Of a stretch of 64,000 nt of DNA, positions 43,947-53,120 are shown in pieces. The position numbers and the translations under genes are program-made. The notes beneath the pieces are model-generated. The model was given only the letters and a program-made list of their open reading frames with translations, did no database searches and was not told the DNA's origin. Position 1 is the first letter of the stretch; each line of letters begins with the position of its first letter. The DNA is from Gemmatimonadota bacterium (lineage in GTDB: Bacteria; Gemmatimonadota; Gemmatimonadetes; Longimicrobiales; Gaopeijiaceae): contig JAJDUP010000003.1 of NCBI GenBank assembly GCA_022826565.1, positions 176,373-240,372 of the forward strand. Reading direction: 5' to 3'.

Positions 43947-46900
43947 ATGCACCTCTCATCGCGCCTCGTTCGAGCGGTCCCGCTGGTTGCGGCCTTCGCG
44001 GCCATCCCGGCATTCGGGCTTGCCCCGACCTTCGGAGCGGTAGCGGCCCTCACGGCAGCAGCCGCCGTAACCCCCGCTACCGCCTCCGCCCAGCGATTCG
44101 ACACCCTCGCCTTCAAGGACCTGCGGTACCGTATGGCCGGTCCGTATCGCGGGGGGCGCTCCACGGCGGCGACCGGCTTCGCGAACGACCCCGACCGCTG
44201 GCTTATGGGCACGACGGGCGGCGGCGTGTGGGAGTCGGACGACAACGGGGTGACGTGGCGCAACATCTCCGACGGGTACTTCGGGGGCTCGATCGGCGCG
44301 GTCAGGGTCGCCGATTCGGACACCAACGTGATCTACGTCGGCGAAGGGTCGATGGACATCCGCGGGAACACGTCGGCCGGTCGGGGCGCGTGGAAGTCGA
44401 TGGACGCCGGACTGACCTGGACCTTCATCGGACTGCGCGAGGCCGGGCAGATCGGCCGCATCGAGGTGCATCCACGCGAACACGACCTGGTCTATGCGGC
44501 AGCGCTGGGCCATCCGTTCGGGAAGAACCCCGAACGGGGGATATTCCGCTCGGCCGACGGCGGCAGCACCTGGGAGCACGTCCTCTCCCTCAACGACTCC
44601 ACCGGAGCGTCCGATCTCACCATGGACATGACCAATCCGCGCATCCTGTACGCCGGGATGTGGCGGGGCGAGCGCAAGCCATGGGCGCTGATTTCAGGAG
44701 CCGAGGAAGGCGGCGTCTACAAGACCACGGACGGCGGCGACAACTGGACCAAGCTGGGTGGCGGGCTGCCTGAGGGCCTGGTGGGCAAGGTCGGGGTAAG
44801 TGTGTCGCCCGCCGACCCGGACCGCGTGTGGGCGATCGTCGAGGCCGAGCCTGACGGGGGCGTCTACCGTTCCGACGACGCGGGCGAGACCTGGACGCGC
44901 ACCAACTCCGACAACAACCTGCGGCAGCGGGCCTGGTACTACACGCACGTGCAGGCGGATCCCGTCGATCCGAACACGGTGTACGCACTCAACACCAGCA
45001 TGTACCGGTCGGTCGACGGCGGCACGACCTTCGAGGTGATTCCCGTGCCCCACGGCGATGTGCACGACCTGTGGATCCACCCTGACGACGCCAGCCGCAT
45101 GGTCGTGGCGAATGACGGGGGCGCCCAGGTGAGCGTCAACGGCGGGGAGACCTGGTCGACCTATTTCAACCAGCCCACGGCCGAACTCTACGATGTGATC
45201 GTCGACAACGGCTTCCCCTACCGGCTTTACGGTGCCCAGCAGGACAACACCACGATCTCGGTGACAGCCTGGTCGGACGTCAACACCCTTTACCCCAAGC
45301 AGCACTGGCTCAACATCGGCGGCTGCGAGACCGGGCCGATCGCGCTCCATCCCGACCGGCCGCACATCGTGTACGCGGGGTGCTACGGCGGCGTGATGGA
45401 CCGCTACGATCTGCAGTCGGGACAGCGGCGCAACATCATGCTGTATCCGCAGCTGCAGCTCGGGATGGCGGCGAAGGATCTGCGGCACCGTTTCCAGTGG
45501 GTGTCGCCCATGCTGGTCAGCCAGCACGACCCGCGGGTGATCTACCACGGATCGCAGCACGTCAACCGCTCCCGCGACGAGGGGGTCAATTGGGAGACGA
45601 TCAGCCCGGACCTGACCACCGACAACCCCGCACACCAGGAGCAGTCGGGCGGGCCGATCAATGCGGACGTGACCGGGGTGGAGATCTACAACGTCGTCTT
45701 CTCGCTTGCGGAATCGCCGTTCGATGCCGACGAGATCTGGGCGGGAAGCGACGACGGGCGGGTGCATGTGACCCGCGACGGGGGCGTCACGTGGACCGAT
45801 GTCACGCCGGCGGCGATGCCGGAGCTGGGGACGGTGGACGAGATCGAACTGTCGACGCATCAGGCCGGGCGCGCGTATCTGGCGGTCCAGCGCTACCGGA
45901 TGGACGACTTCGAACCCTACGTCTTCCGCACCGACGATTTCGGCGCGACCTGGACGCTGAACACCACCGGGATCCCGAGCGATCACCCCGTGCGCACCGT
46001 GCGGGAGGACCCTGTGCGCAGCGGGCTCGTCTTCGCCGGGACCGAGTACGGCGTCTTCGTCTCGTTCGACGCCGGCGGCTCGTGGCAGAGCTTCCAGCGC
46101 AACCTTCCCGAGACTCCGGTGACCGGGATGCGCGTGGCGCACGACGACCTGATCATCTCGACGCAGGGGCGGTCGTTCTGGATCCTGGACGACATCAGTC
46201 CGCTGCGCGAGATCGAGGCGGCGGTGGCTGCGGGCACCCATCTGTTTGCGCCTCGGGACGCCCGCCGGCTGACGAACGTGGGAGCCGCCGGTCTTTCGGA
46301 GCTCAACCCCGAGCCGCAGCCTGCCGGCGCCCTGATCCACTATTACCTGGCGGAGGAGCCGGACGAGGACATCCGCGTCGAGGTGGTGGATGCGGGCGGC
46401 GAGGTGGTGCGGGTGTTCGCCTCGGACTCTGCGGCGGCGGCAGAGGCGGACGGCGAGCAGATCGCAAAGGCCGCGGGGCTGAACCGGATCGCCTGGACCG
46501 TTTCCTACCCCGGACCGGAGCTGCCCGAGGGCGCGGTGGCGTGGGGGTACACGGGTGGGGTGACCGCGCCGCCGGGTGAGTATTCGGTGCGGCTTGCCGT
46601 GGGCGAAGCCATGCTCGAACGCGGCTTCACGTTGCTCCCCGATCCACGGATCCCCGAGGTGACCGTGGCGAGCTACCAGGAGCAGTTCCGGGTGGCGATG
46701 CTGGCCCGCGATTCGATCAACTCGATCACGGCCGCCATCGACGATCTCGCGGCCATCCGGGAGCAGGTCGAAGCGGTGCTGGAGCGGGCTCGGGCGGCCG
46801 GCCAGGATGCTGACCTGCAGCCGCTCGCCGACACCCTCGCGGACAAGTCGACCGCAGTGACCCAGGAGCTGATGCAGACGAAGAACCAGTCCGGCCAGGA

Positions 46901-47174
46901 TCCGATTCGCTTCGCGCCACGCCTCGACAACCAGTGGATCGAGCTGTACGGGCGCGTGACGGGCACGGACGGCTACATCTCCGGGGGCGCGGAAGGGGCC
47001 CCGCACTCGGGCACGCTGGAGCGGCTCGAAGTTCTGCTCGAGGAGTGGGAGGTGGTGCGCGTGCAATACACCGATCTGCTGGAGAACGAGCTGCGGCGGT
47101 TCAACGAGGCGGTGGAGCTGATGGGGCTGCCGGCGGTGGTGTTGCCGCCGAGGCGGGGGCGGCTGGTAAGTTGA
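43947..47174 (+). CDS. Large exported BNR/sortilin-type (VPS10-like) beta-propeller protein
   Basis: A 1075-residue protein. The signal peptide is long (ending PATASAQRF). Two tandem propellers of BNR/Asp-box repeats follow (SDDNGVTWRNI, SADGGSTWEHV, TTDGGDNWTKL, SDDAGETWTRT, SVDGGTTFEV and others up to about residue 740). A beta domain of about 200 residues comes next, then a helical, coiled-coil-prone C-terminus (about 900-1050, NSITAAIDDLAAIREQVEAVLERARA). Such proteins are annotated as glycosyl hydrolase- or sortilin-like, but no catalytic residues are evident; they commonly accompany secreted peptidases. A TTACAT-type operator stands directly upstream. Confidence 0.9.
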   Translation: MHLSSRLVRAVPLVAAFAAIPAFGLAPTFGAVAALTAAAAVTPATASAQRFDTLAFKDLRYRMAGPYRGGRSTAATGFANDPDRWLMGTTGGGVWESDDNGVTWRNISDGYFGGSIGAVRVADSDTNVIYVGEGSMDIRGNTSAGRGAWKSMDAGLTWTFIGLREAGQIGRIEVHPREHDLVYAAALGHPFGKNPERGIFRSADGGSTWEHVLSLNDSTGASDLTMDMTNPRILYAGMWRGERKPWALISGAEEGGVYKTTDGGDNWTKLGGGLPEGLVGKVGVSVSPADPDRVWAIVEAEPDGGVYRSDDAGETWTRTNSDNNLRQRAWYYTHVQADPVDPNTVYALNTSMYRSVDGGTTFEVIPVPHGDVHDLWIHPDDASRMVVANDGGAQVSVNGGETWSTYFNQPTAELYDVIVDNGFPYRLYGAQQDNTTISVTAWSDVNTLYPKQHWLNIGGCETGPIALHPDRPHIVYAGCYGGVMDRYDLQSGQRRNIMLYPQLQLGMAAKDLRHRFQWVSPMLVSQHDPRVIYHGSQHVNRSRDEGVNWETISPDLTTDNPAHQEQSGGPINADVTGVEIYNVVFSLAESPFDADEIWAGSDDGRVHVTRDGGVTWTDVTPAAMPELGTVDEIELSTHQAGRAYLAVQRYRMDDFEPYVFRTDDFGATWTLNTTGIPSDHPVRTVREDPVRSGLVFAGTEYGVFVSFDAGGSWQSFQRNLPETPVTGMRVAHDDLIISTQGRSFWILDDISPLREIEAAVAAGTHLFAPRDARRLTNVGAAGLSELNPEPQPAGALIHYYLAEEPDEDIRVEVVDAGGEVVRVFASDSAAAAEADGEQIAKAAGLNRIAWTVSYPGPELPEGAVAWGYTGGVTAPPGEYSVRLAVGEAMLERGFTLLPDPRIPEVTVASYQEQFRVAMLARDSINSITAAIDDLAAIREQVEAVLERARAAGQDADLQPLADTLADKSTAVTQELMQTKNQSGQDPIRFAPRLDNQWIELYGRVTGTDGYISGGAEGAPHSGTLERLEVLLEEWEVVRVQYTDLLENELRRFNEAVELMGLPAVVLPPRRGRLVS

Positions 47175-47244
47175 TGGGGAGCACCGGCGCGGGCAGCGGT
47201 CCGGGTCCGGCAACAAAGACAGGCGGCATGGCGTACATTCAGGT

Positions 47245-47631
47245 ATGGGACTCAAGGATCGATTCAGACGCTACCTCCCGGACCAGCATAAGCGCTGCGC
47301 CGCGATCATTCACGGCGCGTCGGTTGCGTCCGGGGCGGCGGCGGCGGGCGCCATAATCCCAGGTTCCGATGCCGTCGCGATCATGCCGGTACAGGTCGCC
47401 ATGATCACCGCGCTGGCCGACGAGTTCGACGTCCCGTGGACCGACTCGGCCGTGCGCGCGGCGCTCTACGCCTCCCTTGGCAGAATCGTGGGCAAGGGAG
47501 GCGCCGGCCTGTTGCTCCGGTGGATACCCGGATACGGCAACGTCGTCCGAGCGGCCGTGGCCGCCAGCGTGACCGAGGCGCTGGGGTGGGCGGTCGTGAA
47601 GAAACTGCGGACCGACGGCAGGCTGACCTGA
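47245..47631 (+). CDS. DUF697-like small protein
   Basis: A 128-residue protein with hydrophobic Ala/Gly-rich helices. SGAAAAGAIIPGSDAVAIMPVQVAMITALADEF is a pattern I associate with DUF697/YcjF-type domains that accompany GTPases. No GTPase is adjacent. Probably membrane-associated; function unknown. ATG 47245 follows AGG at short spacing. Its stop forms a CTGA overlap with the possible start of the following lipoprotein gene. Confidence 0.65.
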   Translation: MGLKDRFRRYLPDQHKRCAAIIHGASVASGAAAAGAIIPGSDAVAIMPVQVAMITALADEFDVPWTDSAVRAALYASLGRIVGKGGAGLLLRWIPGYGNVVRAAVAASVTEALGWAVVKKLRTDGRLT

Positions 47632-48692
47632 CGGTTCGCGGGGGCGGACGGGACGGACTCACTCAGCGGCTCGCCTCTCTCGGGCTTGCCGTGCTCCTCG
47701 CCTGTGTCGATTCCTCTGCGCCGTCGCCGCCGGACCTCGAGCCCGACGACATCGACCGCTGCCCCGAGCCGGGGCCGGGCATCGAAATCGGGGGGTTCGT
47801 CGGCACCGGCGCCGACACCCACCGGATACCGCACCGGCGTCTGGTGCTGATGGGGGGAGGTCGGGAGGAGGATGCAGCCGCGAGGATGTTCGTCGAGGCG
47901 GCGGTCTCCGGGGACATCGTGGTTCTGCGCACCAGCGGTTCCCTGACGAGCTATCCGGAGTACTTCATCGGCGCCCTGGCCAGCTTCACGCCCGCGACGG
48001 TGATCACGGTTCGCACCAGCAACCCCGAGTCGGGCGCCGACCCCTCCGTGCTCTGCCGGGTCAGCCGCGCCGAAGCGGTATGGCTCGCCGGGGGCAACCA
48101 GTGGAACTATCTGGGCCGCTGGCCGTCCGAGCTGCACGACTCCCTCGCCGTGGTCGCCGAGCGGGACGCCACGGTGGGCGGGACCAGCGCGGGCGCCGTA
48201 TCGCTGGGGGAGGGGGCCTTCGACGCCCGGTATGGGACCGTGACCTCGGAGGACGCCCTGGCAGACCCGATGCGCCGCGAGGTGAGTGTGTCCCGCCCGG
48301 TGTTCTCTCAGCCCGAGCTGAACGGGATTCTGGTCGACAGTCATTTCATGGACCGCCGGCGCGAGGGCCGGCTCCTCGTCTTCCTTGCGCGCTTTCTGGC
48401 GGATCGCGGCGAAGGCCCCGTTGTCGGCATCGGAATGGACGAAGGCACCGCGCTCACGATCGAGGCGGGCGACTACCAGGTCACATCCCGTGGCGACGGA
48501 GCGGTGTGGATGTACGAGGTCGGCGGCCCCGCGCGGCTCGTGCCCGGTGTCCCGCTGACCCTCGACGGGATACGGCGGGTGCGACTGCCGGCCGGCAGCG
48601 TCGGACGCTGGCCGTTTTCGTTCGACGCGTCCGGCGGCGTGGAGGTCATGCATGTCGACAGCGGGGTGGTGGACGTCGGACCGCGGGGGTAG
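47628..48692 (+). CDS. Peptidase S51/cyanophycinase-like lipoprotein
   Basis: About 354 residues. A lipobox-type signal (AVLLAC) is followed by a Pro/Asp-rich stretch and then a class-I-amidotransferase-like fold. RLVLMGGGREEDAAA, AVWLAGGNQWNYL and the nucleophile elbow VGGTSAGAVSLGEG (Ser in GTSAG) match the S51 family, which cuts Asp-containing dipeptides or cyanophycin; GIGMDEGTALTI supplies a later acidic motif. Start is uncertain: CTG 47628 overlaps the previous stop as CTGA and gives a normal lipoprotein signal, while the nearest standard codon, GTG 47586, overlaps the previous gene by 46 bases and lengthens the basic region unnaturally. Confidence 0.82.
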   Translation: MTVRGGGRDGLTQRLASLGLAVLLACVDSSAPSPPDLEPDDIDRCPEPGPGIEIGGFVGTGADTHRIPHRRLVLMGGGREEDAAARMFVEAAVSGDIVVLRTSGSLTSYPEYFIGALASFTPATVITVRTSNPESGADPSVLCRVSRAEAVWLAGGNQWNYLGRWPSELHDSLAVVAERDATVGGTSAGAVSLGEGAFDARYGTVTSEDALADPMRREVSVSRPVFSQPELNGILVDSHFMDRRREGRLLVFLARFLADRGEGPVVGIGMDEGTALTIEAGDYQVTSRGDGAVWMYEVGGPARLVPGVPLTLDGIRRVRLPAGSVGRWPFSFDASGGVEVMHVDSGVVDVGPRG

Positions 48693-48722
48693 CGCCGCGC
48701 TCGGGCGAGGGTCAATCCATCG

Positions 48723-50840
48723 TCAGTCCGACGCCGGCCGCCGCGACAGCCACTGTTCCCACCACTCCAGCTGCACCCAGGTGCGGTGGACCGTCCGCCA
48801 TGGCGTCCAACCGCCATGGTAGGAGTCCGGGTAGCGGACGAACTTCGCCGGCACCTGCTGCTTCCTCAGCGCGACGTACATCTGCTCGGCCTCCTCGACC
48901 GGCACGCGGTGATCGGTCTCCCCGTGCACGAACATCGTGGGCGTGGTGACCCCCTTGGCGTAGATGATCGGCGAGGAGCGCATCAGGTTCTCGAGGCCGC
49001 GTTCCTCCCACGGCGGCCCGAAGAACTCGCTCTCCTTCGTCCGCGGAATGTCGGCGACGCCGTAGTCGCTCACCCAGTTCGAGATGGATGCGCCGGCGAT
49101 TGCCGCCGCGAAGCGGTCGGTCTGCGTGATCACCCAGTTCGTGAGGTAGCCCCCGTACGAATAGCCGGTGACGCCCATCCGGGCCGTGTCGATGTCGTAG
49201 TTGGCGATGGCGTGATCGACCCCGGCCATCACGTCGTCGTAGTCGTTGAATCCCCAGCCGCCCCAGGTGCCCCAGCGGAAGTCCTCGCCGTAGCCGGTCG
49301 AGGCGCGGGGGTTGGTGTAGAGGACCATGTAGCCCCGCGCGGCGAGGAGCTGGCGGTCGAAGGAGAAGTCGTTGCCGTAGGCGCCGTGGGGGCCGCCGTG
49401 CATGACGAGGATCATGGGCATTTCCGCGCCGGACGCGGCGTCGTAACCGCGGGCGGGGAGCATCCAGCCCTCGACCTCGGTGCCGTCCTCACTCCGGAAG
49501 AGGAGGCGGTCGGGGGAGGAGAGGTCGACATCGGCCAGGAGCGCGTCGTTGACGTCGCTGATGCGCCGCTCGTCCGCGCCGGAGGTCTGCGCGACCCAGA
49601 TGTCGGCCGGGTGCGTCGGGTCGGTGATGGTGAGAGCCATGCGCGAGAAGTCGGCGGAGAAGGAGAACCCGCCCAGGCGGCGGTCGCCCCCGGTGATCTG
49701 CTCGACGGCGCCGCCGCCCGCGGGAACGCGGAAGAGGTGGGAGTTCCCGGTGACGCTCGCGGAAAAGTAGACATGGTCGCCGTCGGGTGCCCAGGTCGGG
49801 CCGCCGGGGATGAAATCCCAGTCCTCTGTGAGGTTCCGATCGCGAGATCCCGTTCCCGCGTCGAAGACGAAGAGCTCGGACGACGCCCCCCGGTCGCGCG
49901 CTTCGCGGATGATGACGTCGAGGCCCTCGTTGCCGCGCGCCACGATTTCGGTGGCGTCGGGGGACCATTCCGGGCCGGAGTAGTTGTATTCGTCGTCGGT
50001 CAGCCGGGTGACCCTGCCATCGACGGTGACCGTCCAGAGGTCGGAGCGCTCGTAGCTGTGCTCGTCGCGCTGGTGGGCGTCTGCGGTGAAGGCGATGCGG
50101 GTCCCGTCGGGGCTCCACGCCAGGCCGGAGGCGTCGAAGCCGAGCTCGGTAAGCTGGCGGGGCTCGCCGCCTTCGGCCGGGAGGAGGAAGACCTCGCGCG
50201 GAGGCGTCGCCCAGGGATCGCGCGGGTCCGGAAGGTAGCCGCGGCGGTCGAAGCGGTAGTTCATCCAGTCGTAGGAGCGTCCGTCGAAGCGCTCGGCCGT
50301 GCGGCGCTCGAAGTCGGAGTCGTAGGTGACTTCGGGGCGGGTGCCGGCCGGGAGAACCGAGCGCGTGAATGCGATCCAGCGGCCGTCCGGGCTGAAGTTC
50401 GGGGAGCCGTCCAGCCCCTCGATCTGGAATGCCTCCCCGGAGGTGCCGTCCATGCGCAGGAACCAGGGGCCGCCGGTGGTCTCCCCGGTGGGGGACGGGC
50501 GTCTCGACGAGAAGTAGAGGTGGCCGCCGTCCGGAGTCCAGGCCGGGCTGGAGGCGCTGAAACTCGGGCTGGTCAGACGCGTGGGCTCGCCCGACCCGTC
50601 CGCGCTGGCGAGCCAGACTTCGCTGTGGCGGCGGTTCTCATCCTCCAGAACCGACGTCACCACGAATGCGACGCGCGAGCCGTCCGGAGAGAGCGCCGGG
50701 CTGCCCACACTTTTCAGGCGGTAGTAGTCCTCGAGCTCGAGCGGCCGCCGGGTCTGGGCGGTTAGACCGGCGGGGAGGAAGGACGTGCCGATGAGGAAGG
50801 CGGCGAGTCCTGTCAGGACGGAATGTCGATGAGCGAACAT
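48723..50840 (-). CDS. S9 family peptidase (acylaminoacyl/dipeptidyl type), exported
   Basis: A 705-residue serine peptidase. The signal peptide ends AGLTAQTR. A TolB-like propeller with SPDGSRVAF and WSPDGTRIAF repeats (about 45-430) precedes the hydrolase domain with MHGGPHGAYGNDF, Ser561 in GYSYGGYL, Asp in HGETDHRVP and His in DSYHGGW. ATG 50840 is set by the signal peptide, although the frame stays open about 2 kb further upstream in antisense sequence. It reads away from a second S9 gene at 50970; 129 bases lie between the starts. Confidence 0.93.
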   Translation of the reverse strand: MFAHRHSVLTGLAAFLIGTSFLPAGLTAQTRRPLELEDYYRLKSVGSPALSPDGSRVAFVVTSVLEDENRRHSEVWLASADGSGEPTRLTSPSFSASSPAWTPDGGHLYFSSRRPSPTGETTGGPWFLRMDGTSGEAFQIEGLDGSPNFSPDGRWIAFTRSVLPAGTRPEVTYDSDFERRTAERFDGRSYDWMNYRFDRRGYLPDPRDPWATPPREVFLLPAEGGEPRQLTELGFDASGLAWSPDGTRIAFTADAHQRDEHSYERSDLWTVTVDGRVTRLTDDEYNYSGPEWSPDATEIVARGNEGLDVIIREARDRGASSELFVFDAGTGSRDRNLTEDWDFIPGGPTWAPDGDHVYFSASVTGNSHLFRVPAGGGAVEQITGGDRRLGGFSFSADFSRMALTITDPTHPADIWVAQTSGADERRISDVNDALLADVDLSSPDRLLFRSEDGTEVEGWMLPARGYDAASGAEMPMILVMHGGPHGAYGNDFSFDRQLLAARGYMVLYTNPRASTGYGEDFRWGTWGGWGFNDYDDVMAGVDHAIANYDIDTARMGVTGYSYGGYLTNWVITQTDRFAAAIAGASISNWVSDYGVADIPRTKESEFFGPPWEERGLENLMRSSPIIYAKGVTTPTMFVHGETDHRVPVEEAEQMYVALRKQQVPAKFVRYPDSYHGGWTPWRTVHRTWVQLEWWEQWLSRRPASD

Positions 50841-50969
50841 CGGTAACTGCTCTCCATTCGAAGGATGGACGGTCGATGGCGGCAAACGGCCTTGCGGGAC
50901 AAGCTGGTGCACGGCGGGTCCAGGCGCCATGCTGATACCCACGGACCACAGTTCAATTCGGAGGTGATC

Positions 50970-53045
50970 ATGACTCCCTGTACCGCACCCCGTCACGCCC
51001 CCTTGGTCAACCCCTTGGTCATCGCGCGGCTGACCCTGGCCGTGGGCGGCCTGGCGCTTCTCGGCGCCGCGACCGGAATCAGCGCTCAGCAGGGCGGCCG
51101 CCCGATGACCGTTGACGACGTCCTGGCAATGCGTACGCCGTCGGGTGTCGCGGTGAGCCCGGACGGCTCCTGGGTCGCGTTCGTCGTGACGGAACGCGAT
51201 ATGGAGGCGGACCGCATGGTGAGCGATGTCTGGGTGGTCCCCAGCGACGGTGGCCCCGCGGATGCGCGCCGTCTGACCACTGCCGAGGGCGCGGACAATT
51301 CGCCCGTCTGGCATCCCGACGGAGAATGGCTGGGTTTCGCATCCGACCGGGGCGAGCAGCGCCAGGTGTTCGGGATTCGCCCCGACGGGGGTGAGGCCTG
51401 GCAGGTGACCTCGCACGCGACGGATGTGGGCGCCTTCGCCTTTTCTCCCGACGGGGCGCGGATCGCCTTCGTGGCCGGAGCGACCAAGTCCGAGGCCGAC
51501 CAGGAACTGGAGGAGCTCCGGGGACGTCCGGTGGTGCAGGATTCGGCATATGCAGACGAGTGGATGCATGTCTACGTGGCCGAGATTTCGGGCGACGGGT
51601 CGGCTGGCGAAGCCGTGCGCTGGAGCCCGGACGGCCTGTACGCGGAGAACGTCGTGTGGTCGCCCGATTCGCGGGCGGTCGCGTTCGGCGCGCGTCCGTC
51701 GCCTGTCCTGCGAACGCGCTACAGCGGAGCCACCTACGTGCAGGGCGGACCGGACGACGAGGCGCGGCAGGTGACCGAGATCGAGGGGGCCGACGGTCCG
51801 GTGGGATGGGATGAGCGGAGCGACCTGGTCGTCGCCGCGTCGGGCCAGGTGCTCGGCACCTTCAACCGTCGGCTGTGGAGTGTGGCCGCCGCGGTGGACG
51901 CCGGCGCCCGGGATCCGGTCCCGCTGACGGCAGATCTGGACGAGAACGCCACCCTGGTGCGAATCAGCGAGTCCGGGTTGCTGGTGAGCGCGAGCCAGCG
52001 TACCGGAAGCGTGCTGTACAGCATTCCGCTGTCGGACGGGATGGCCGCGGGACCGCCGGTCGCGGTGACCGATGGTGCGCGCTTCTTCGGAGCCTTCTCG
52101 GCATCCCGCGACGGCACCCTCATCGCCTTCACGGCCGAGAACGGCACCAGTCCGCCCGATGTGTACGTTTCCGGAACCCGCGCGTTCCTCCCCGCCCGGC
52201 TCACCGATCTGAACCCGCGGGCCACCGAGCTGGCGCTGGGGTCCCAGCGCGTCGAGCGGTGGCGCTCCAGGGCGGACGGCGAGGAGATCGAGGGCGTGCT
52301 GACGCTCCCCGTCGGCTACGAAGAGGGCGATCAGGTCCCCCTCGTCCTCGTCATCCACGGCGGCCCGGCGGGCGTCTCGTCCGACCGCTTCCACGGCACC
52401 CGGGGTGCCTATCCCGTGCAGGTGTACGCTGGCATGGGCTTCGCCGTCCTTCAGCCCAACTACCGCGGGTCGACCGGCTACGGCGAGCGCTTCCGGGGTT
52501 TGAACCGCGGCGACATCTCGGGGCGCGACTGGGTCGACGTGGACTCGGGCGTCGACGCGATGATCGACCGCGGGATCGCCGACCCGGCCCGGCTCGCGGT
52601 GAGCGGCTGGAGCTTCGGCGGCCATCACACCTATTGGGGCATCACCCGAACGGACCGCTTCAAGGCGGCCAGCGCCGGTGCGGGCGCCAACGACCTGATC
52701 TCGATGTACTCCCAGACCGATCTGCCTGAGTTCTACCACACCTATCTCGGGCCGAAGCCGTGGGAGGACTGGGAGCTGTACGAGGAGCGCTCGGCGTACC
52801 GTTACGTCGACCGGGTGACCACGCCGCTCCTGATCCAGGTGGGGGAGAACGACGAGCGGGTGCCGGCCGAGCAGAGCATCCAGTTCTTCGAGGCCATCCG
52901 GGCGATCGGGAAGGCGCCCACGCAGCTGGTCATCTACCCGGGCCAACCGCACGGGGTCGTCTCGCCGCGGCTACAGCGCGACCTCATGACCCGCAATGTG
53001 GAGTGGCTGCGCCGGTGGGTGCTGGAGGGACGGGAGGCTTCCTGA
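50970..53045 (+). CDS. S9 family peptidase, exported
   Basis: A 691-residue prolyl oligopeptidase-family enzyme, distinct from its divergent neighbour. Signal peptide ends GISAQQGG; TolB-type propeller with VSPDGSWVAFVV and SPDGARIAFV (about 50-390); hydrolase domain with VIHGGPAGVSSD, Ser548 in SGWSFGGHH, Asp in GENDERVPAEQ and His in PGQPHGVVS. ATG 50970 follows GGAGG closely. A strong hairpin 17 bases after the stop separates it from the convergent MATE gene. Confidence 0.93.
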   Translation: MTPCTAPRHAPLVNPLVIARLTLAVGGLALLGAATGISAQQGGRPMTVDDVLAMRTPSGVAVSPDGSWVAFVVTERDMEADRMVSDVWVVPSDGGPADARRLTTAEGADNSPVWHPDGEWLGFASDRGEQRQVFGIRPDGGEAWQVTSHATDVGAFAFSPDGARIAFVAGATKSEADQELEELRGRPVVQDSAYADEWMHVYVAEISGDGSAGEAVRWSPDGLYAENVVWSPDSRAVAFGARPSPVLRTRYSGATYVQGGPDDEARQVTEIEGADGPVGWDERSDLVVAASGQVLGTFNRRLWSVAAAVDAGARDPVPLTADLDENATLVRISESGLLVSASQRTGSVLYSIPLSDGMAAGPPVAVTDGARFFGAFSASRDGTLIAFTAENGTSPPDVYVSGTRAFLPARLTDLNPRATELALGSQRVERWRSRADGEEIEGVLTLPVGYEEGDQVPLVLVIHGGPAGVSSDRFHGTRGAYPVQVYAGMGFAVLQPNYRGSTGYGERFRGLNRGDISGRDWVDVDSGVDAMIDRGIADPARLAVSGWSFGGHHTYWGITRTDRFKAASAGAGANDLISMYSQTDLPEFYHTYLGPKPWEDWELYEERSAYRYVDRVTTPLLIQVGENDERVPAEQSIQFFEAIRAIGKAPTQLVIYPGQPHGVVSPRLQRDLMTRNVEWLRRWVLEGREAS

Positions 53046-53061
53046 GGGGCGAGCCCGAAAG

Positions 53062-53092
53062 TCGGCCCTCGCTGGCCAGTCGCGAGGGCCGA
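53062..53092. terminator. Bidirectional terminator-like hairpin
   Basis: TCGGCCCTCGC (53062-53072) and its exact complement (53082-53092) form an 11-base perfect stem with a nine-base loop, between the convergent S9 peptidase and MATE genes. No T-run follows on either strand, so release may need Rho or the hairpin may only protect the 3' ends. Confidence 0.55.
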
Positions 53093-53120
53093 TTGCCGCG
53101 GCAGGCCGCCGACCGGGCCG

